DNA of 64,000 bases. Source: an uncultured Treponema sp. (GTDB lineage: Bacteria > Spirochaetota > Spirochaetia > Treponematales > Treponemataceae). The stretch covers positions 1-64,000 of the forward strand of contig CAKULY010000009.1 of assembly GCA_934667505.1 (NCBI GenBank), given 5' to 3'. Below the pieces are notes generated by a model that did not search any database, had not been told where the DNA came from, and saw only the letters and a program-made list of their open reading frames with translations. The position numbers were made by a program, and so were the translations under genes. Shown one piece after another: positions 16,367 through 25,397 of this stretch; position 1 is the stretch's first letter, and every line of letters begins with the position of its first letter.

Positions 16367-17458
16367 TTAGTTTTCAGTAAGACCTGTTACGTCTGCTTTA
16401 AGCTGCTCTTCTTTTGCGTATACATTCAGGGCGTCCAGCATGTCGTCCATGTCGCCCATCATAAATGCAGGCAGGTTGTGCTGGGAATAATTAATTCTGT
16501 GGTCTGTAACGCGGTCCTGCGGATAGTTGTATGTGCGAATCTTTTCAGAACGTGCGCCAGAACCTACCATGCTTGAGCGAGCCGCCGCCCTTTCTGCTTG
16601 TTTCTTGCTTTCTTCCAGGTCAAAAAGCCTAGCCCGCAAAACGCGGAACGCTTTTTCCTTGTTTTTTATCTGAGACTTTTCGTCTTGCTGAATAACTACA
16701 ATCCCTGTAGGAATGTGAGTAAGCCGCACCGCAGAGTCAGTCGTGTTTACGCACTGTCCGCCAGGACCGCCTGCGCGCATGACATCGATTCTAACATCTC
16801 CAGGTTTAATTTCAATTTCAGTATCTTCTGCTTCTGGAAGAACTGCCACTGTTACCGTAGAAGTTTGAAGCCTTCCCTGTGCTTCTGTAACAGGAACTCT
16901 CTGCACGCGGTGAACACCAGATTCCCAGCGAAGCGTTCCATATACAAATTTTCCGCTTATGGAAGTAACAATTTTGTTAAAACCGCCGACTTCAGTTTCC
17001 TGGGCTTCCATTGTTTCGGTCTTCCAGCCTTTTCGCTCCGCAAGATGGCAGTACATTTCCCATAAGTCGCGAACAAAAAGGCTTGCCTCGTCGCCGCCTG
17101 CTGCGGAACGCAATTCAAGAATAATGTTTTTTTCGTCAAGAGGATCTGGCGGAACCAGTTTTAGTTTTATATCTTCTTCGATTTTTGGCTGTTTTTCTTC
17201 AAGCTCACGCAGTTCTTCGCGAGCCATTTCTTTCATTTCTACGTCATCTTCGGCAGTAATCATTTCTTTTGCATCTTGTATGCCTTGAAGAACTTTTTTG
17301 TATTCATCGTAAAGCGCGCAAAGTTCCGAAAGGTAATTATTTTCGCGCATTGTGTCTTTGTATTTTTTCTGGTCCTTTACCAAGTTAGGATCCATAATCA
17401 TCTGCTGCACTTCTTTGTATCTTTTCGAGCAGTCTTCAAGTTTTTTCAGTAAATCCAT
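16367..17458 (-). CDS. prfA: Peptide chain release factor 1
   Basis: RF1 reads UAA and UAG and triggers peptide release. The 363-residue protein has the PxT stop-codon anticodon (PVT, 189-191) and GGQ at 233-235, matching E. coli numbering. RF2 would have SPF instead of PxT. prmC follows in the same direction. No Shine-Dalgarno sequence precedes the start; a promoter ends six bases before the ATG (see 17465-17493), so the mRNA is probably leaderless. Confidence 0.95.
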   Translation of the reverse strand: MDLLKKLEDCSKRYKEVQQMIMDPNLVKDQKKYKDTMRENNYLSELCALYDEYKKVLQGIQDAKEMITAEDDVEMKEMAREELRELEEKQPKIEEDIKLKLVPPDPLDEKNIILELRSAAGGDEASLFVRDLWEMYCHLAERKGWKTETMEAQETEVGGFNKIVTSISGKFVYGTLRWESGVHRVQRVPVTEAQGRLQTSTVTVAVLPEAEDTEIEIKPGDVRIDVMRAGGPGGQCVNTTDSAVRLTHIPTGIVVIQQDEKSQIKNKEKAFRVLRARLFDLEESKKQAERAAARSSMVGSGARSEKIRTYNYPQDRVTDHRINYSQHNLPAFMMGDMDDMLDALNVYAKEEQLKADVTGLTEN

Positions 17459-17464
17459 AGAATG

Positions 17465-17493
17465 ATAATAATAAAAATGCTAGGAAAATTCAA
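17465..17493 (-). promoter_or_regulatory. prfA promoter, leaderless type
   Basis: On the minus strand TTGAAT (17493-17488) and TATTAT (17470-17465) are spaced by 17 bases. The -10 box ends six bases before the prfA ATG, which places the expected transcription start at the start codon. Confidence 0.6.
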
Positions 17494-17521
17494 TTATCGC
17501 AACTTGTTTGCACTGTTTTTA

Positions 17522-17599
17522 GATTGAAAGTTGTTTTTATGAAAAGAAGTAAATTCGCTTGCGCTTCTGTTCGTTTTTCTAAAAACTCGAATTTCAGGC
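17522..17599. repeat. Terminal-inverted-repeat intergenic element, copy C
   Basis: This copy is in the opposite orientation to copy A. Its right end (CTCGAATTTCAGGC) is the reverse complement of the family's left end, and the AAGCGCAAGCGAATTTAC core is present inside. It lies between the prfA promoter and the 3' end of the PurO-like gene. Confidence 0.6.
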
Positions 17600-17602
17600 T
17601 TA

Positions 17603-18322
17603 TTATTCTTCGTTTTTATTGAAGATTTTTGTTTCGTATTTTCCAGTTGCAATGTCGATAAATCTTACAAAAAGCGAAACCTTGTTTTCAAAATTCAGCC
17701 ATTTCCAAACGTTTGAAGCAAATGTGTTTAGGTCGCCGTCTATTTCTACAGGAACAGGCTCTCCTTCAAAGCTTGGCAAAGGATTGCCGTCTTCCATGTA
17801 AGTGTGAATGTAATGGCCAATTCCGTTTTGAGGATTGTCGTAAGAAAAAGTGAACCTAAGGCAGTTGTCTGGATTTCCGTTGTCGCTTTTAAGAATCGAA
17901 AGCTCATAAGAATATTTTTGTTCAGAAAAGTCCAAAAGACTTGAAATTCTTGGAGTGTAGTTCGGCGCATCGTGCTCGTATTTTCTGCTTCTTAAAGACT
18001 GTTCAAAAGTTTTTCCTTCTTTTAAGCCCTCGTAGATTGTGTCGGTCTGGTCGCCGTTTGTTACGATTGTTTTTTCGCCAAGAACTTTTACGGCAGAATA
18101 GATTATAAGGCTTGGGTCGCCAGCAATCAAAGAAGAATCGTAAGCTTGCGTTCGAATGCCTTCTCCTTCTTGTACAAATATTCGGTTGCGGCTGCCGGCG
18201 CTTCTTCCCATTGTCCAATAAGCGCTTACAGCGTATTTCCCGTCTTTAGATTTGCCTGCGATTATTCCTCTTCCAGGATAAGAAGTTTGTGTTAATTCCT
18301 TTTCAAGCGATTTAGGATTCAT
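17603..18322 (-). CDS. IMP cyclohydrolase-like protein (PurO family)
   Basis: The 239-residue protein contains YPGRGIIAGKSKDGKYAVSAYWTMGRSAGSRNR, which resembles the active-site start of PurO-type IMP cyclohydrolases. These close the purine ring of FAICAR to IMP and replace the PurH C-terminal activity. DPSLIIY further on is also typical. A GAGG ribosome-binding site lies upstream. No purine gene is adjacent, so the pathway role rests on family resemblance only. Confidence 0.7.
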   Translation of the reverse strand: MNPKSLEKELTQTSYPGRGIIAGKSKDGKYAVSAYWTMGRSAGSRNRIFVQEGEGIRTQAYDSSLIAGDPSLIIYSAVKVLGEKTIVTNGDQTDTIYEGLKEGKTFEQSLRSRKYEHDAPNYTPRISSLLDFSEQKYSYELSILKSDNGNPDNCLRFTFSYDNPQNGIGHYIHTYMEDGNPLPSFEGEPVPVEIDGDLNTFASNVWKWLNFENKVSLFVRFIDIATGKYETKIFNKNEE

Positions 18323-18632
18323 AAAAAGCCTCGTGAGTTCTTGTGTAGTTTATTTTATAGGTCGAATTTTAAGTTTTAGGAAAACGAATAAAAGCGTATT
18401 GCGCTTCGACCAGACTTATTTTATAAAAAAAAAGTTTGACAGGTCAAGCGTCAGGGGTTTATCATTAATAGGTTGAATGTTGGGTTTTTATAAATTGAAA
18501 CTTCTCTTACGCTTTTATTTTTTTATAAAAAACAAATCAATTAAAATAAAAAGTGAATTGTCTACGTCGTTCATCTAAGAAAGTTTTTTCGGCTGCTTTT
18601 CTTTATGACGGTTCAAAAGAATGGGAAAAAAA
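18323..18632. promoter_or_regulatory. Leader region of the first amylase gene
   Basis: No gene is seen. The region holds a decayed fragment of the inverted-repeat element (about 18358-18415) and a candidate promoter, TTGACA (18436-18441) and TATCAT (18460-18465) spaced by 18. This would leave a leader of about 160 bases before the amylase start. Further A/T-rich, repeat-like sequence fills the rest. Confidence 0.45.
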
Positions 18633-21600
18633 ATGAAAAAGTTTTTGAAAAAAAAGTATTTATCATTTGTTGGCGTATTGTGCCTGTTTGGAATTTTTGT
18701 AGGTTTTTCAGCCTGCACAAATCTTTTGGAAGAACGTTCAGAGACGAAAGACTCTGGTGCGTTAGGTTCTGTTTCTATAAATGACGCAAATCGTGCGGTT
18801 TTTGTAGATGACATTTCCTATGCGGTTGCGACCGTTACTGGAACTGGAATAAAAGCTGGTTCAGAGCCTAGTGGAAAAAGCGATATTTCCGGCGGAAAAG
18901 GAACTCTTTCTGTTTCTGGAATTCCTGCTGGAAAGAACCGCATTGTGACAGTCCAGGCTTATAGTTCGTCAAATGGAAAAATAAACGGCGTTACAATGCG
19001 TGCAATCTGCGATATTAAGGTCGGAGAAAATACTTCTGTTTCAGTTAATTGGTCAACAACCGCGCTTGGAAACATTTTTGCCCAGCTTCTTGCTAGCGGA
19101 AAAGACTTGTCTGCTGTTTCTTCTGCTGATATTTCAAAAATAAAGGCGGCAATTCCAACTGATGTTTCTGCTCCTCTTGTAAATGCGGCAAAAATCGCTT
19201 CGGATTATGTTTCTGGCGGGGCTACTGGCTTAAACTCTTCCTCTGAATACAAACTTTCTGCGGCAACTGTAACTTTGACCACAAAAGATATTTCTGGCTA
19301 TAAAGTTTACGTTGGCGACCCATCTTCTGAAATACAGACAATTTCTGCGGACACTTCCAGCGGAACTTTGATTGTTCCTCCTGGAACTTGGCCGATTTAC
19401 GTTGTGGACTCAACAGGTGCGGTAAAAGGATTTGGTTATGGCACATTCACTGACGGTGGCGAGCATACAATCAGCATTACAAACGATGGCTCTGTAAAGA
19501 TTGCATTTGACAGGGGTGTTATTGACGACAGGATTGTTGTGCATGCGAAAGTTCCTTATATTTATATCTGGGATTCTGGAACATCAGTTGATAAAAAAGA
19601 ATTTACATCGATGAAAGATGAAGATTCTGATGGCTGGTATGACTATACGATTGGTGCTACTTCTGCAAATATGATTTTCCTTTCTGCTGCTAATTGGGAT
19701 TCAAAAGCATCTGGAGATCTTTCCCGCGAGGCCGGTGAATGGTGGTTCAAGGATGGAAATTGGTATGATGGAAATCCGGAAGATTCTGTTGCGCCGATTA
19801 TAATTTCATTCAAATCAGATGCTTCTGGAACTGTGAGCGGAATAGTCACACTTTCTGCGGAAGTAACAGATAATTCTGCTCTTAAAAAAGTTGTGTTCTA
19901 CATAGGCGAAAAAGAAATCGGCTCATCAGAAGTAACTGGAACATCTGCAACTGCAACTTGTGAATGGAACACTGCGTATGTAAAAAATGCTACTTATAAT
20001 GTCCGGGCAGTTGCTTATGATACAGCAAACAATGCTTCTGAAGAAAAAACACTTTCAATCACAACAAAGAATGAAAATCTTCCTCCGGTTGCTGTAATTT
20101 CTGGAAGTTCGTATGCAAAACTTGATTCAACAAAAGAATTCAATGCAGATTCCTCTTATGACCAGAACGGAGGAACTATAAAATCTTATTCATGGAGCGT
20201 TTCTGGAGGCGCGACAATTTCAAGCGGAAGTGGCACAAGCAAAATCACTGTAAAAATGCCTTCTTCTGCAGGTGAAGTTACAGTCAGTCTTTCTGTAACT
20301 GATGATGAGGGGGCTTCTTCCGAAACTGTTGCAAAAACCGTAAAAGTTCGCGAGCAAACTCAGACAAGCGGCGACTTCCGCGACGAGACAATCTACTTTT
20401 TGATGACAACTAGGTTCTATGATGGGGATACGGGAAATAATGCCTATTGTTGGGATGATGAAAGTTGTTTTAATTCTATAACTCTTAAAGATCCTGGTTG
20501 GAGAGGTGATTTTAAAGGTCTTATAGAAAAACTCGATTATATAAAAGCTCTTGGTTTTTCTGCAATTTGGATTACTCCTGTTGTTGAAAATTCTTCGGGA
20601 CTTGATTATCACGGATATCATGCTTCAAACTTTGAAAAAGTTGATCCACGTTATGCTAGTATTGGAGAAGATCCGATGGAAGCATATCAAGAATTGATAG
20701 ACGCTTGTCACGAAAAAGGAATTAAAGTTATTCAGGATATTGTATTGAACCATACTTCTAATTTTGGTGAGCATGGTTTCTTTAGAGTATTTGATACTTC
20801 TAATAAGACTCCAAAAAGTGATGGTGTTACTGCATTTATAACAGAATTTTCAACAGATAAAAACGATGCTGTTTTTTCTGACCCATTATATGGACTTAGT
20901 TGTATTAATAATTTCATGTCTAAAAATGGTTATTCTGATTATTTTAATTTGTCTGGTTCAATACAATATGAAACAATCCGAATGGGAGCGATGAAAGAAG
21001 ATGATTACGATACAGAACGTGCTTATCATCATGAAAAGTCAATTCAGTGGGAAGGATATACTGTTCAAACAGGTCAGATGGCAGGAGACTGTGTTGACAT
21101 TAATACAGAAAATCATAAAGTTGCAGAATATATCAGAAATGCGTATATAAAATATATAGAAATGGGGGTTGATGCTTTCCGAATTGATACAGTAAAGCAT
21201 ATTAGCCGTCTTACTTTTAACAAAGAATTCCTACCGTATTTCAAAGCAGCAGGTCAAGAAATGGGTAAAGATTTCTTTATGTTTGGAGAAGGATGTGTCC
21301 TTCGTAATGAAGTATGGAATGATAATAAGCCTCCGATTTCTGTTCCATTCTATACATGGAAAGGCAATGATGATTCTTATTCATGGAGTGAAAGCGATCC
21401 GAAAACGAATGAAGATACCGTTTATAAACATTACAATGATAATTTGGATGTTTCTTCTCAGCCTACAAGTGAAAATGCATTTTTAAAAGGAAATATTTAT
21501 CATACTCCAGATAGAAGTAAATCTAGCGGGCTTGATATGATAGATTTTTATATGCATCACAAATTTGGTTCTGCCGAAAGTGCTTATGCTGTTGCTTCTG

Positions 21601-22298
21601 AAGAGGACAAATATTTTAATGATGCTACTTATAATGTTACTTATGTAGACAGCCATGACTATGGTCCAAATGAAGGTGGTTATCTTTATAAGCGATTTAG
21701 TGGTGGAACGCAGGAGTGGGCAAGTAATTTAAATCTTATATTTACGTTTAGAGGAATTCCATGTGTATATTACGGAACAGAAATAGAATTTCAGAAGGGA
21801 ATGCAGATTGAACCGTATACAAATGGAAATAAAGTTCCTTATGCACAATCTGGGCGTGCTTATTATGGAGACCATTTGGAAGGAACTGTAACTGCTACGG
21901 ATTTTGGAGAATATACTGCAAGTGGTACTGTTGCAGAAACCTTAAATTATGAGCTTTCTCAGCATATTATTCGTCTGAACCAAATCCGCCGTGCAATTCC
22001 TGCTTTGCGAAAAGGTCAGTATTCAACAGACGGTTGTAACGGAAGCATTGCGTTTAAGCGCCGCTACACAGACAATGATGTTGACAGTTTTGCGGCTGTT
22101 GCAATAAATGGTGGCGCAACGTTTACAGGGCTTCCAAGCGGAACATACATTGAAGTCATCACTGGTAAAACTGTAAATTCCAATGGAACAATCACAACTG
22201 ATTCTATTGAAAGAGGAAATATGCGCGTATATGTTCTTAAAACAGATTCTTGCGAAGTTGATGGCAAAATCGGAAAAGACGGTGCTTATTTGAAATAA
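18633..22298 (+). CDS. Large surface GH13 alpha-amylase lipoprotein with starch-binding, Ig-like and PKD domains
   Basis: The protein has a lipoprotein signal (Cys28 in VGFSAC). A ~170-residue N-terminal module comes first and is shared with the amylase at 35936. Next come a CBM26-like starch-binding segment rich in Trp and Tyr, an Ig-like domain and a PKD-like domain (PPVAVISGSS...). The GH13 catalytic domain starts at about residue 583. All four GH13 regions are visible: DIVLNH (Asp702), DAFRID (nucleophile Asp852), FGEG (acid Glu886) and SHD (Asp1009). It would cut alpha-glucans at the cell surface or in the periplasm. An upstream ATG at 18621 is in frame; 18633 is preferred because MKKFLKKK begins a normal signal peptide. 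Confidence 0.88.
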   Translation: MKKFLKKKYLSFVGVLCLFGIFVGFSACTNLLEERSETKDSGALGSVSINDANRAVFVDDISYAVATVTGTGIKAGSEPSGKSDISGGKGTLSVSGIPAGKNRIVTVQAYSSSNGKINGVTMRAICDIKVGENTSVSVNWSTTALGNIFAQLLASGKDLSAVSSADISKIKAAIPTDVSAPLVNAAKIASDYVSGGATGLNSSSEYKLSAATVTLTTKDISGYKVYVGDPSSEIQTISADTSSGTLIVPPGTWPIYVVDSTGAVKGFGYGTFTDGGEHTISITNDGSVKIAFDRGVIDDRIVVHAKVPYIYIWDSGTSVDKKEFTSMKDEDSDGWYDYTIGATSANMIFLSAANWDSKASGDLSREAGEWWFKDGNWYDGNPEDSVAPIIISFKSDASGTVSGIVTLSAEVTDNSALKKVVFYIGEKEIGSSEVTGTSATATCEWNTAYVKNATYNVRAVAYDTANNASEEKTLSITTKNENLPPVAVISGSSYAKLDSTKEFNADSSYDQNGGTIKSYSWSVSGGATISSGSGTSKITVKMPSSAGEVTVSLSVTDDEGASSETVAKTVKVREQTQTSGDFRDETIYFLMTTRFYDGDTGNNAYCWDDESCFNSITLKDPGWRGDFKGLIEKLDYIKALGFSAIWITPVVENSSGLDYHGYHASNFEKVDPRYASIGEDPMEAYQELIDACHEKGIKVIQDIVLNHTSNFGEHGFFRVFDTSNKTPKSDGVTAFITEFSTDKNDAVFSDPLYGLSCINNFMSKNGYSDYFNLSGSIQYETIRMGAMKEDDYDTERAYHHEKSIQWEGYTVQTGQMAGDCVDINTENHKVAEYIRNAYIKYIEMGVDAFRIDTVKHISRLTFNKEFLPYFKAAGQEMGKDFFMFGEGCVLRNEVWNDNKPPISVPFYTWKGNDDSYSWSESDPKTNEDTVYKHYNDNLDVSSQPTSENAFLKGNIYHTPDRSKSSGLDMIDFYMHHKFGSAESAYAVASEEDKYFNDATYNVTYVDSHDYGPNEGGYLYKRFSGGTQEWASNLNLIFTFRGIPCVYYGTEIEFQKGMQIEPYTNGNKVPYAQSGRAYYGDHLEGTVTATDFGEYTASGTVAETLNYELSQHIIRLNQIRRAIPALRKGQYSTDGCNGSIAFKRRYTDNDVDSFAAVAINGGATFTGLPSGTYIEVITGKTVNSNGTITTDSIERGNMRVYVLKTDSCEVDGKIGKDGAYLK

Positions 22299-22355
22299 GT
22301 TTTGCTCAAAATTTGACTTGTTAGATGTTTATGCTTTAGTCTTTTTATAAAAACT

Positions 22356-22413
22356 ATACCTTGCTAGAACTAAAACTTACTTTTTAGTAAATTCTAGCAA
22401 GGTATTTTTATTT
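22356..22413 (+). terminator. Rho-independent terminator of the first amylase gene
   Basis: A perfect 14-bp stem (22356-22369 with 22392-22405; ATACCTTGCTAGAA arm) is followed by TTTTATTT. It lies about 60 bases past the stop codon. Confidence 0.85.
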
Positions 22414-22501
22414 TGCCCGAACTTCGAGCACAACCGTCTGAACAAATTGTAAACTCGCTGAAAGCTTTTTTCTAACTGTTATAAAAAACTAGGAGTTCAG
22501 G
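22414..22501. mobile_element. Terminal-inverted-repeat element, copy D, with 20-bp flanking duplication
   Basis: The element begins GCCCGAACTTCGAG and ends GGAGTTCAGG, imperfect inverted repeats of the family. It is flanked by a perfect 20-bp direct repeat, CTAGCAAGGTATTTTTATTT, at 22394-22413 and 22502-22521. The left repeat is part of the terminator, so the element looks inserted next to it with duplication of the target. Confidence 0.65.
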
Positions 22502-22608
22502 CTAGCAAGGTATTTTTATTTAAGTTTTATGCAATTATTACAAGCTTATTGCTGCGCTCTTGCATGCAAGTGTGCCTTCTGATTCATGCACATATACGCA
22601 CGGCTTAA

Positions 22609-23472
22609 TTACATCTCTTCATATTCAACAGATATTTTTCCAGAAACTGAAGAAAGTTCAATTTTTTGGCCACCGCCGTTGAAGTCTACTGTGGTTTTTC
22701 CTTTAGGACTAAAAGAGTTTCTGTTTATTTTGTCTGAAAAATAGCCGCTTTTTGTGGTAACATCTGCGCTAAAAGCCGTTGCGTATGGAACTTCAAGCTC
22801 TATTTGTCCGCTTAAAGAAGATATTTTTGAAACGTTTTTAGGTTCTTTAAGCAAAAAAACAGAAATCTTGCCGCTTGTAGTTGAAATATCAAATGTATCT
22901 GCAAGAATTTCCTCCGCAGAAAGCTCTCCGGAAGCAGAATTTATTTTTATTTGCTGCGACTTGATTTTTTCTACTTCGATTTTTCCGCTTGCGCTTTTTG
23001 CACAAAAATCTTCTGCAATTGTTGCATTTTCAATATCTACAGAACTGCTTGCAACAGATACAAAAAGTTTTTTTGAAGAAAAATTTTCTATGTCAACATC
23101 GCCAGAAGCACTTTTTATAGAACATTCTTCTAGTGTAAAATCATGCGGTATAAAAATTTTTACTTCTGGTTCCTGTCCTAATAAAAAATTTTGCTTTTTT
23201 TGCGACGTTACAGTTAAAATTCCTTCTTTAAGAGCGACAGTTGGAATTTTTGGGGGATTCCTTGTTGCAATTTCTACAATAATTTTGTCGCCATAGATTG
23301 AACTTATGTCAAGTTCTTCTGAAGAAAGGTCTGCTCTTATTCCTTTTATTTCTGCTGTATTCCAGCCATTGCGAAATGCAACTGGTTTGCTGTCTGTAAA
23401 CCCTAGGGAGCAGAATAAAAGATTTGCAAAAAGTATTGCAATGAACTTATATTTTTGTAAAAAAGATTTCAT
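22609..23472 (-). CDS. DUF4097-like secreted beta-repeat protein
   Basis: After a signal peptide (cleavage near CSLGF-TDS) the protein is built of short beta repeats with SASGDVDIEN, SASGKIEVEK and SLSGQIELEV cores, the pattern of DUF4097/GIN-type beta-solenoid proteins. Such proteins are exported and of unknown function. The start at 23472 (MKSFLQKY) is chosen over 23484 because GAGGTG lies just ahead of it. It follows the SDR gene by 39 bases on the same strand, so they may be co-transcribed. Confidence 0.7.
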   Translation of the reverse strand: MKSFLQKYKFIAILFANLLFCSLGFTDSKPVAFRNGWNTAEIKGIRADLSSEELDISSIYGDKIIVEIATRNPPKIPTVALKEGILTVTSQKKQNFLLGQEPEVKIFIPHDFTLEECSIKSASGDVDIENFSSKKLFVSVASSSVDIENATIAEDFCAKSASGKIEVEKIKSQQIKINSASGELSAEEILADTFDISTTSGKISVFLLKEPKNVSKISSLSGQIELEVPYATAFSADVTTKSGYFSDKINRNSFSPKGKTTVDFNGGGQKIELSSVSGKISVEYEEM

Positions 23473-23511
23473 AAAGCACCTCATATAATAAGTAAGTTTT
23501 GTTGTAAGCTT

Positions 23512-24312
23512 TTAAGGTCTTTGACCCATTCCGCCTTCTAAAGTCAGCGTTTCTCCGCTCATATACTTAAAGTCTGGGGAAGCTAGCTGAACGCAGACCC
23601 TTCCAATTTCTTTTTCTACATCGCCAAAGTGTCCCATCGGCGGAGTTTTTACATTTGCTTTGAATGCGTCTGGATAGTTTTGCTTAAACTTTTCAAGCTG
23701 GGCAGTCCATGCCAAAGGACAAATTACATTTACGTTAATTCCGTCTTGCGCCCATTCGGTTGCAGCCACGCGCGAAAGTCCTCTTATTCCTTCTTTCGCG
23801 GCCGCATAAGCGCATTGCCCGTAGTTTCCAAAAAGACCTGCGCCAGAGGCAAAATTTATTACAGAGCCTTTTGTTTCTTTTAGATACGGATAGCAGGCTT
23901 TCATGTAATAAAATGCTGCGTATAATCCAGAATAAACTGCTAAATCAAATTGCTCGGTTGTATGCTCTGCAAGAGCGACTCCAGAAGCGGAGGCTTGCGC
24001 GTTGTTTATAAGAACATCAATTTTGCCAAAAGTGTCAACGGCTTGCTTTATAACGTTGCTCACAACAGTTTCGTTGTCTGCGCCAGCATTCACGTCTGCT
24101 TGGATTGCAAGCACTTTTATTTTGTATTTTGATTCCAAATCGGATTTTGCGTCTTCTAGTTTTTGCAGATTTCTTCCTGTCAAAACTAGATTTGCGCCTT
24201 CTTTTGCATACGCTGTCGCAATTCCATAGCCAATAGAGCCGCAAGAACCGTCGCTTAAAACAGCTTTTCCGCCTCCTGTAATAATTGCAACCTTGTCTTT
24301 TAAAAATCCCAT
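23512..24312 (-). CDS. Short-chain dehydrogenase/reductase
   Basis: The 266-residue Rossmann protein has a glycine-rich cofactor loop, the NNAQ motif, and the catalytic Ser156, Tyr169 and Lys173 (YAAAK). The glycine loop is unusually long, with an insert (GGGKAVLSDGSCGSIGYG). Tyr-x3-Lys spacing makes it a classical SDR and not a FabI-type enoyl reductase, although GSIGYGIA recalls FabI. The substrate is unknown. It is probably the first gene of a two-gene unit with the DUF4097-like protein. Confidence 0.8.
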   Translation of the reverse strand: MGFLKDKVAIITGGGKAVLSDGSCGSIGYGIATAYAKEGANLVLTGRNLQKLEDAKSDLESKYKIKVLAIQADVNAGADNETVVSNVIKQAVDTFGKIDVLINNAQASASGVALAEHTTEQFDLAVYSGLYAAFYYMKACYPYLKETKGSVINFASGAGLFGNYGQCAYAAAKEGIRGLSRVAATEWAQDGINVNVICPLAWTAQLEKFKQNYPDAFKANVKTPPMGHFGDVEKEIGRVCVQLASPDFKYMSGETLTLEGGMGQRP

Positions 24313-24572
24313 ATATCCTCCAATAAATTTGACATTCCTATATTTAAGATAAAAAACAATTCATCAAAGCGCACAAAGCACTTGTGCAGTTGTTTTTTTT
24401 CATTATAAAATGTAAGTTAGAAAACAAATCGGGTGCATAGCTTTTTTTACAAAAAATAAGTATTCTTATGATAATTCCATAAAAATGCTTATATTCAAAC
24501 TATCTATAATATAGCAAAAAAATCAAAAATCAGGCTAGATAAAAGTTTGATAAAATATTCTAAAGGTGGTTT

Positions 24573-25376
24573 ATGAAAAAGACAAATTTTCTTATGGCGA
24601 TTTTTTCTTTGCTTGCAGTTGTAATTTTTGGTTGTAAGTCAAAGGAGTCAAACTTGGTTTTAGGTGATTGGAAATTGGTTCAGTATGAAGTCTGCGGAAA
24701 TGCAGTCGATTTTTCAAGGGCGACAATTTCTTTTAGCCAAGAAAAGAAAAATAGTTTGACGGTTTCTGGATTTTCCGGCGTGAACTTGTTTTCAGGTTCT
24801 TTAAATGTAAAAGGAAAAAAGATTTCTTCAAAGCCGGAATTTGTAACTACAAGAATGGCTGGCCGCAAAGAAGACATGGACTTTGAGCGGAAGTTTTTAA
24901 ATTCTCTGGCAACCGCAAATTCTTTGGAAGTAAAGGTTGAAAATAAAAAGCAGCTGCTGCGCATTGTTAATTCTTCTGAAAAGTCGGAGCTTGTTTTTGA
25001 AAAAAAATCTATAAAAGATGAAACTTGGGTTTTATGCGCAACCCTGAAAAATGACGGCGTTGTGAGCATAAGTCTTGATGAGGACGAACTTCCTACGCTT
25101 AGTTTTAGCGAAGAAAACAAGGCTTCTGGTTTTTCGGGTGTGAATTATTACACAATGGATTACAGTCTTGATGAAGAAAATAAAAAACTTTCGTTTACGC
25201 TTGGAATTTCCACTTTGATGGCATCCGGCAGCAAGGAAGCTCAAGAACTTGAGCGTCAGTTTTTTGTAAACATGGATCAAGTCTATTCGTATTCAATTTC
25301 CGGGGACAGTCTTACATTGCGTGCAAAAGACGGAAAAATCCTTTTAGAATTTATAAAAGGGAACAAAAAAATCTAA
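24573..25376 (+). CDS. Lipoprotein with two META domains
   Basis: The lipobox is VIFGC (Cys21). Two META-type (HslJ-like) domains follow in tandem. Each has a WKL/WVL start, a GFSGVN core (66-71 and 187-192) and a glutamate-rich FERKF/LERQF segment. META domains occur in outer-membrane-associated stress proteins, with unclear biochemical role. An AAAGGTGG ribosome-binding site lies ahead. The FN3 lipoprotein gene follows 21 bases later, so this may be the first gene of the lipoprotein operon. Confidence 0.75.
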   Translation: MKKTNFLMAIFSLLAVVIFGCKSKESNLVLGDWKLVQYEVCGNAVDFSRATISFSQEKKNSLTVSGFSGVNLFSGSLNVKGKKISSKPEFVTTRMAGRKEDMDFERKFLNSLATANSLEVKVENKKQLLRIVNSSEKSELVFEKKSIKDETWVLCATLKNDGVVSISLDEDELPTLSFSEENKASGFSGVNYYTMDYSLDEENKKLSFTLGISTLMASGSKEAQELERQFFVNMDQVYSYSISGDSLTLRAKDGKILLEFIKGNKKI

Positions 25377-25397
25377 GCAGGTTAAAAGTAGAATTTT

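Larger units (their letters stand above)
22299..22608. other. Intergenic region with terminator and inserted repeat
   Basis: No gene is present. It contains the amylase terminator (22356-22413), an inserted inverted-repeat element (22414-22501) and a repeated copy of the terminator's right arm (22502-22521). The remaining sequence up to 22608 shows nothing recognisable apart from a short TTGCATGCAA palindrome near 22559. Confidence 0.7.

Noticed and set aside
23512..24312. FabI-type enoyl-ACP reductase
   Set aside because: GSIGYGIA recalls FabI, but the catalytic spacing is Tyr-x3-Lys, which is the classical SDR pattern.
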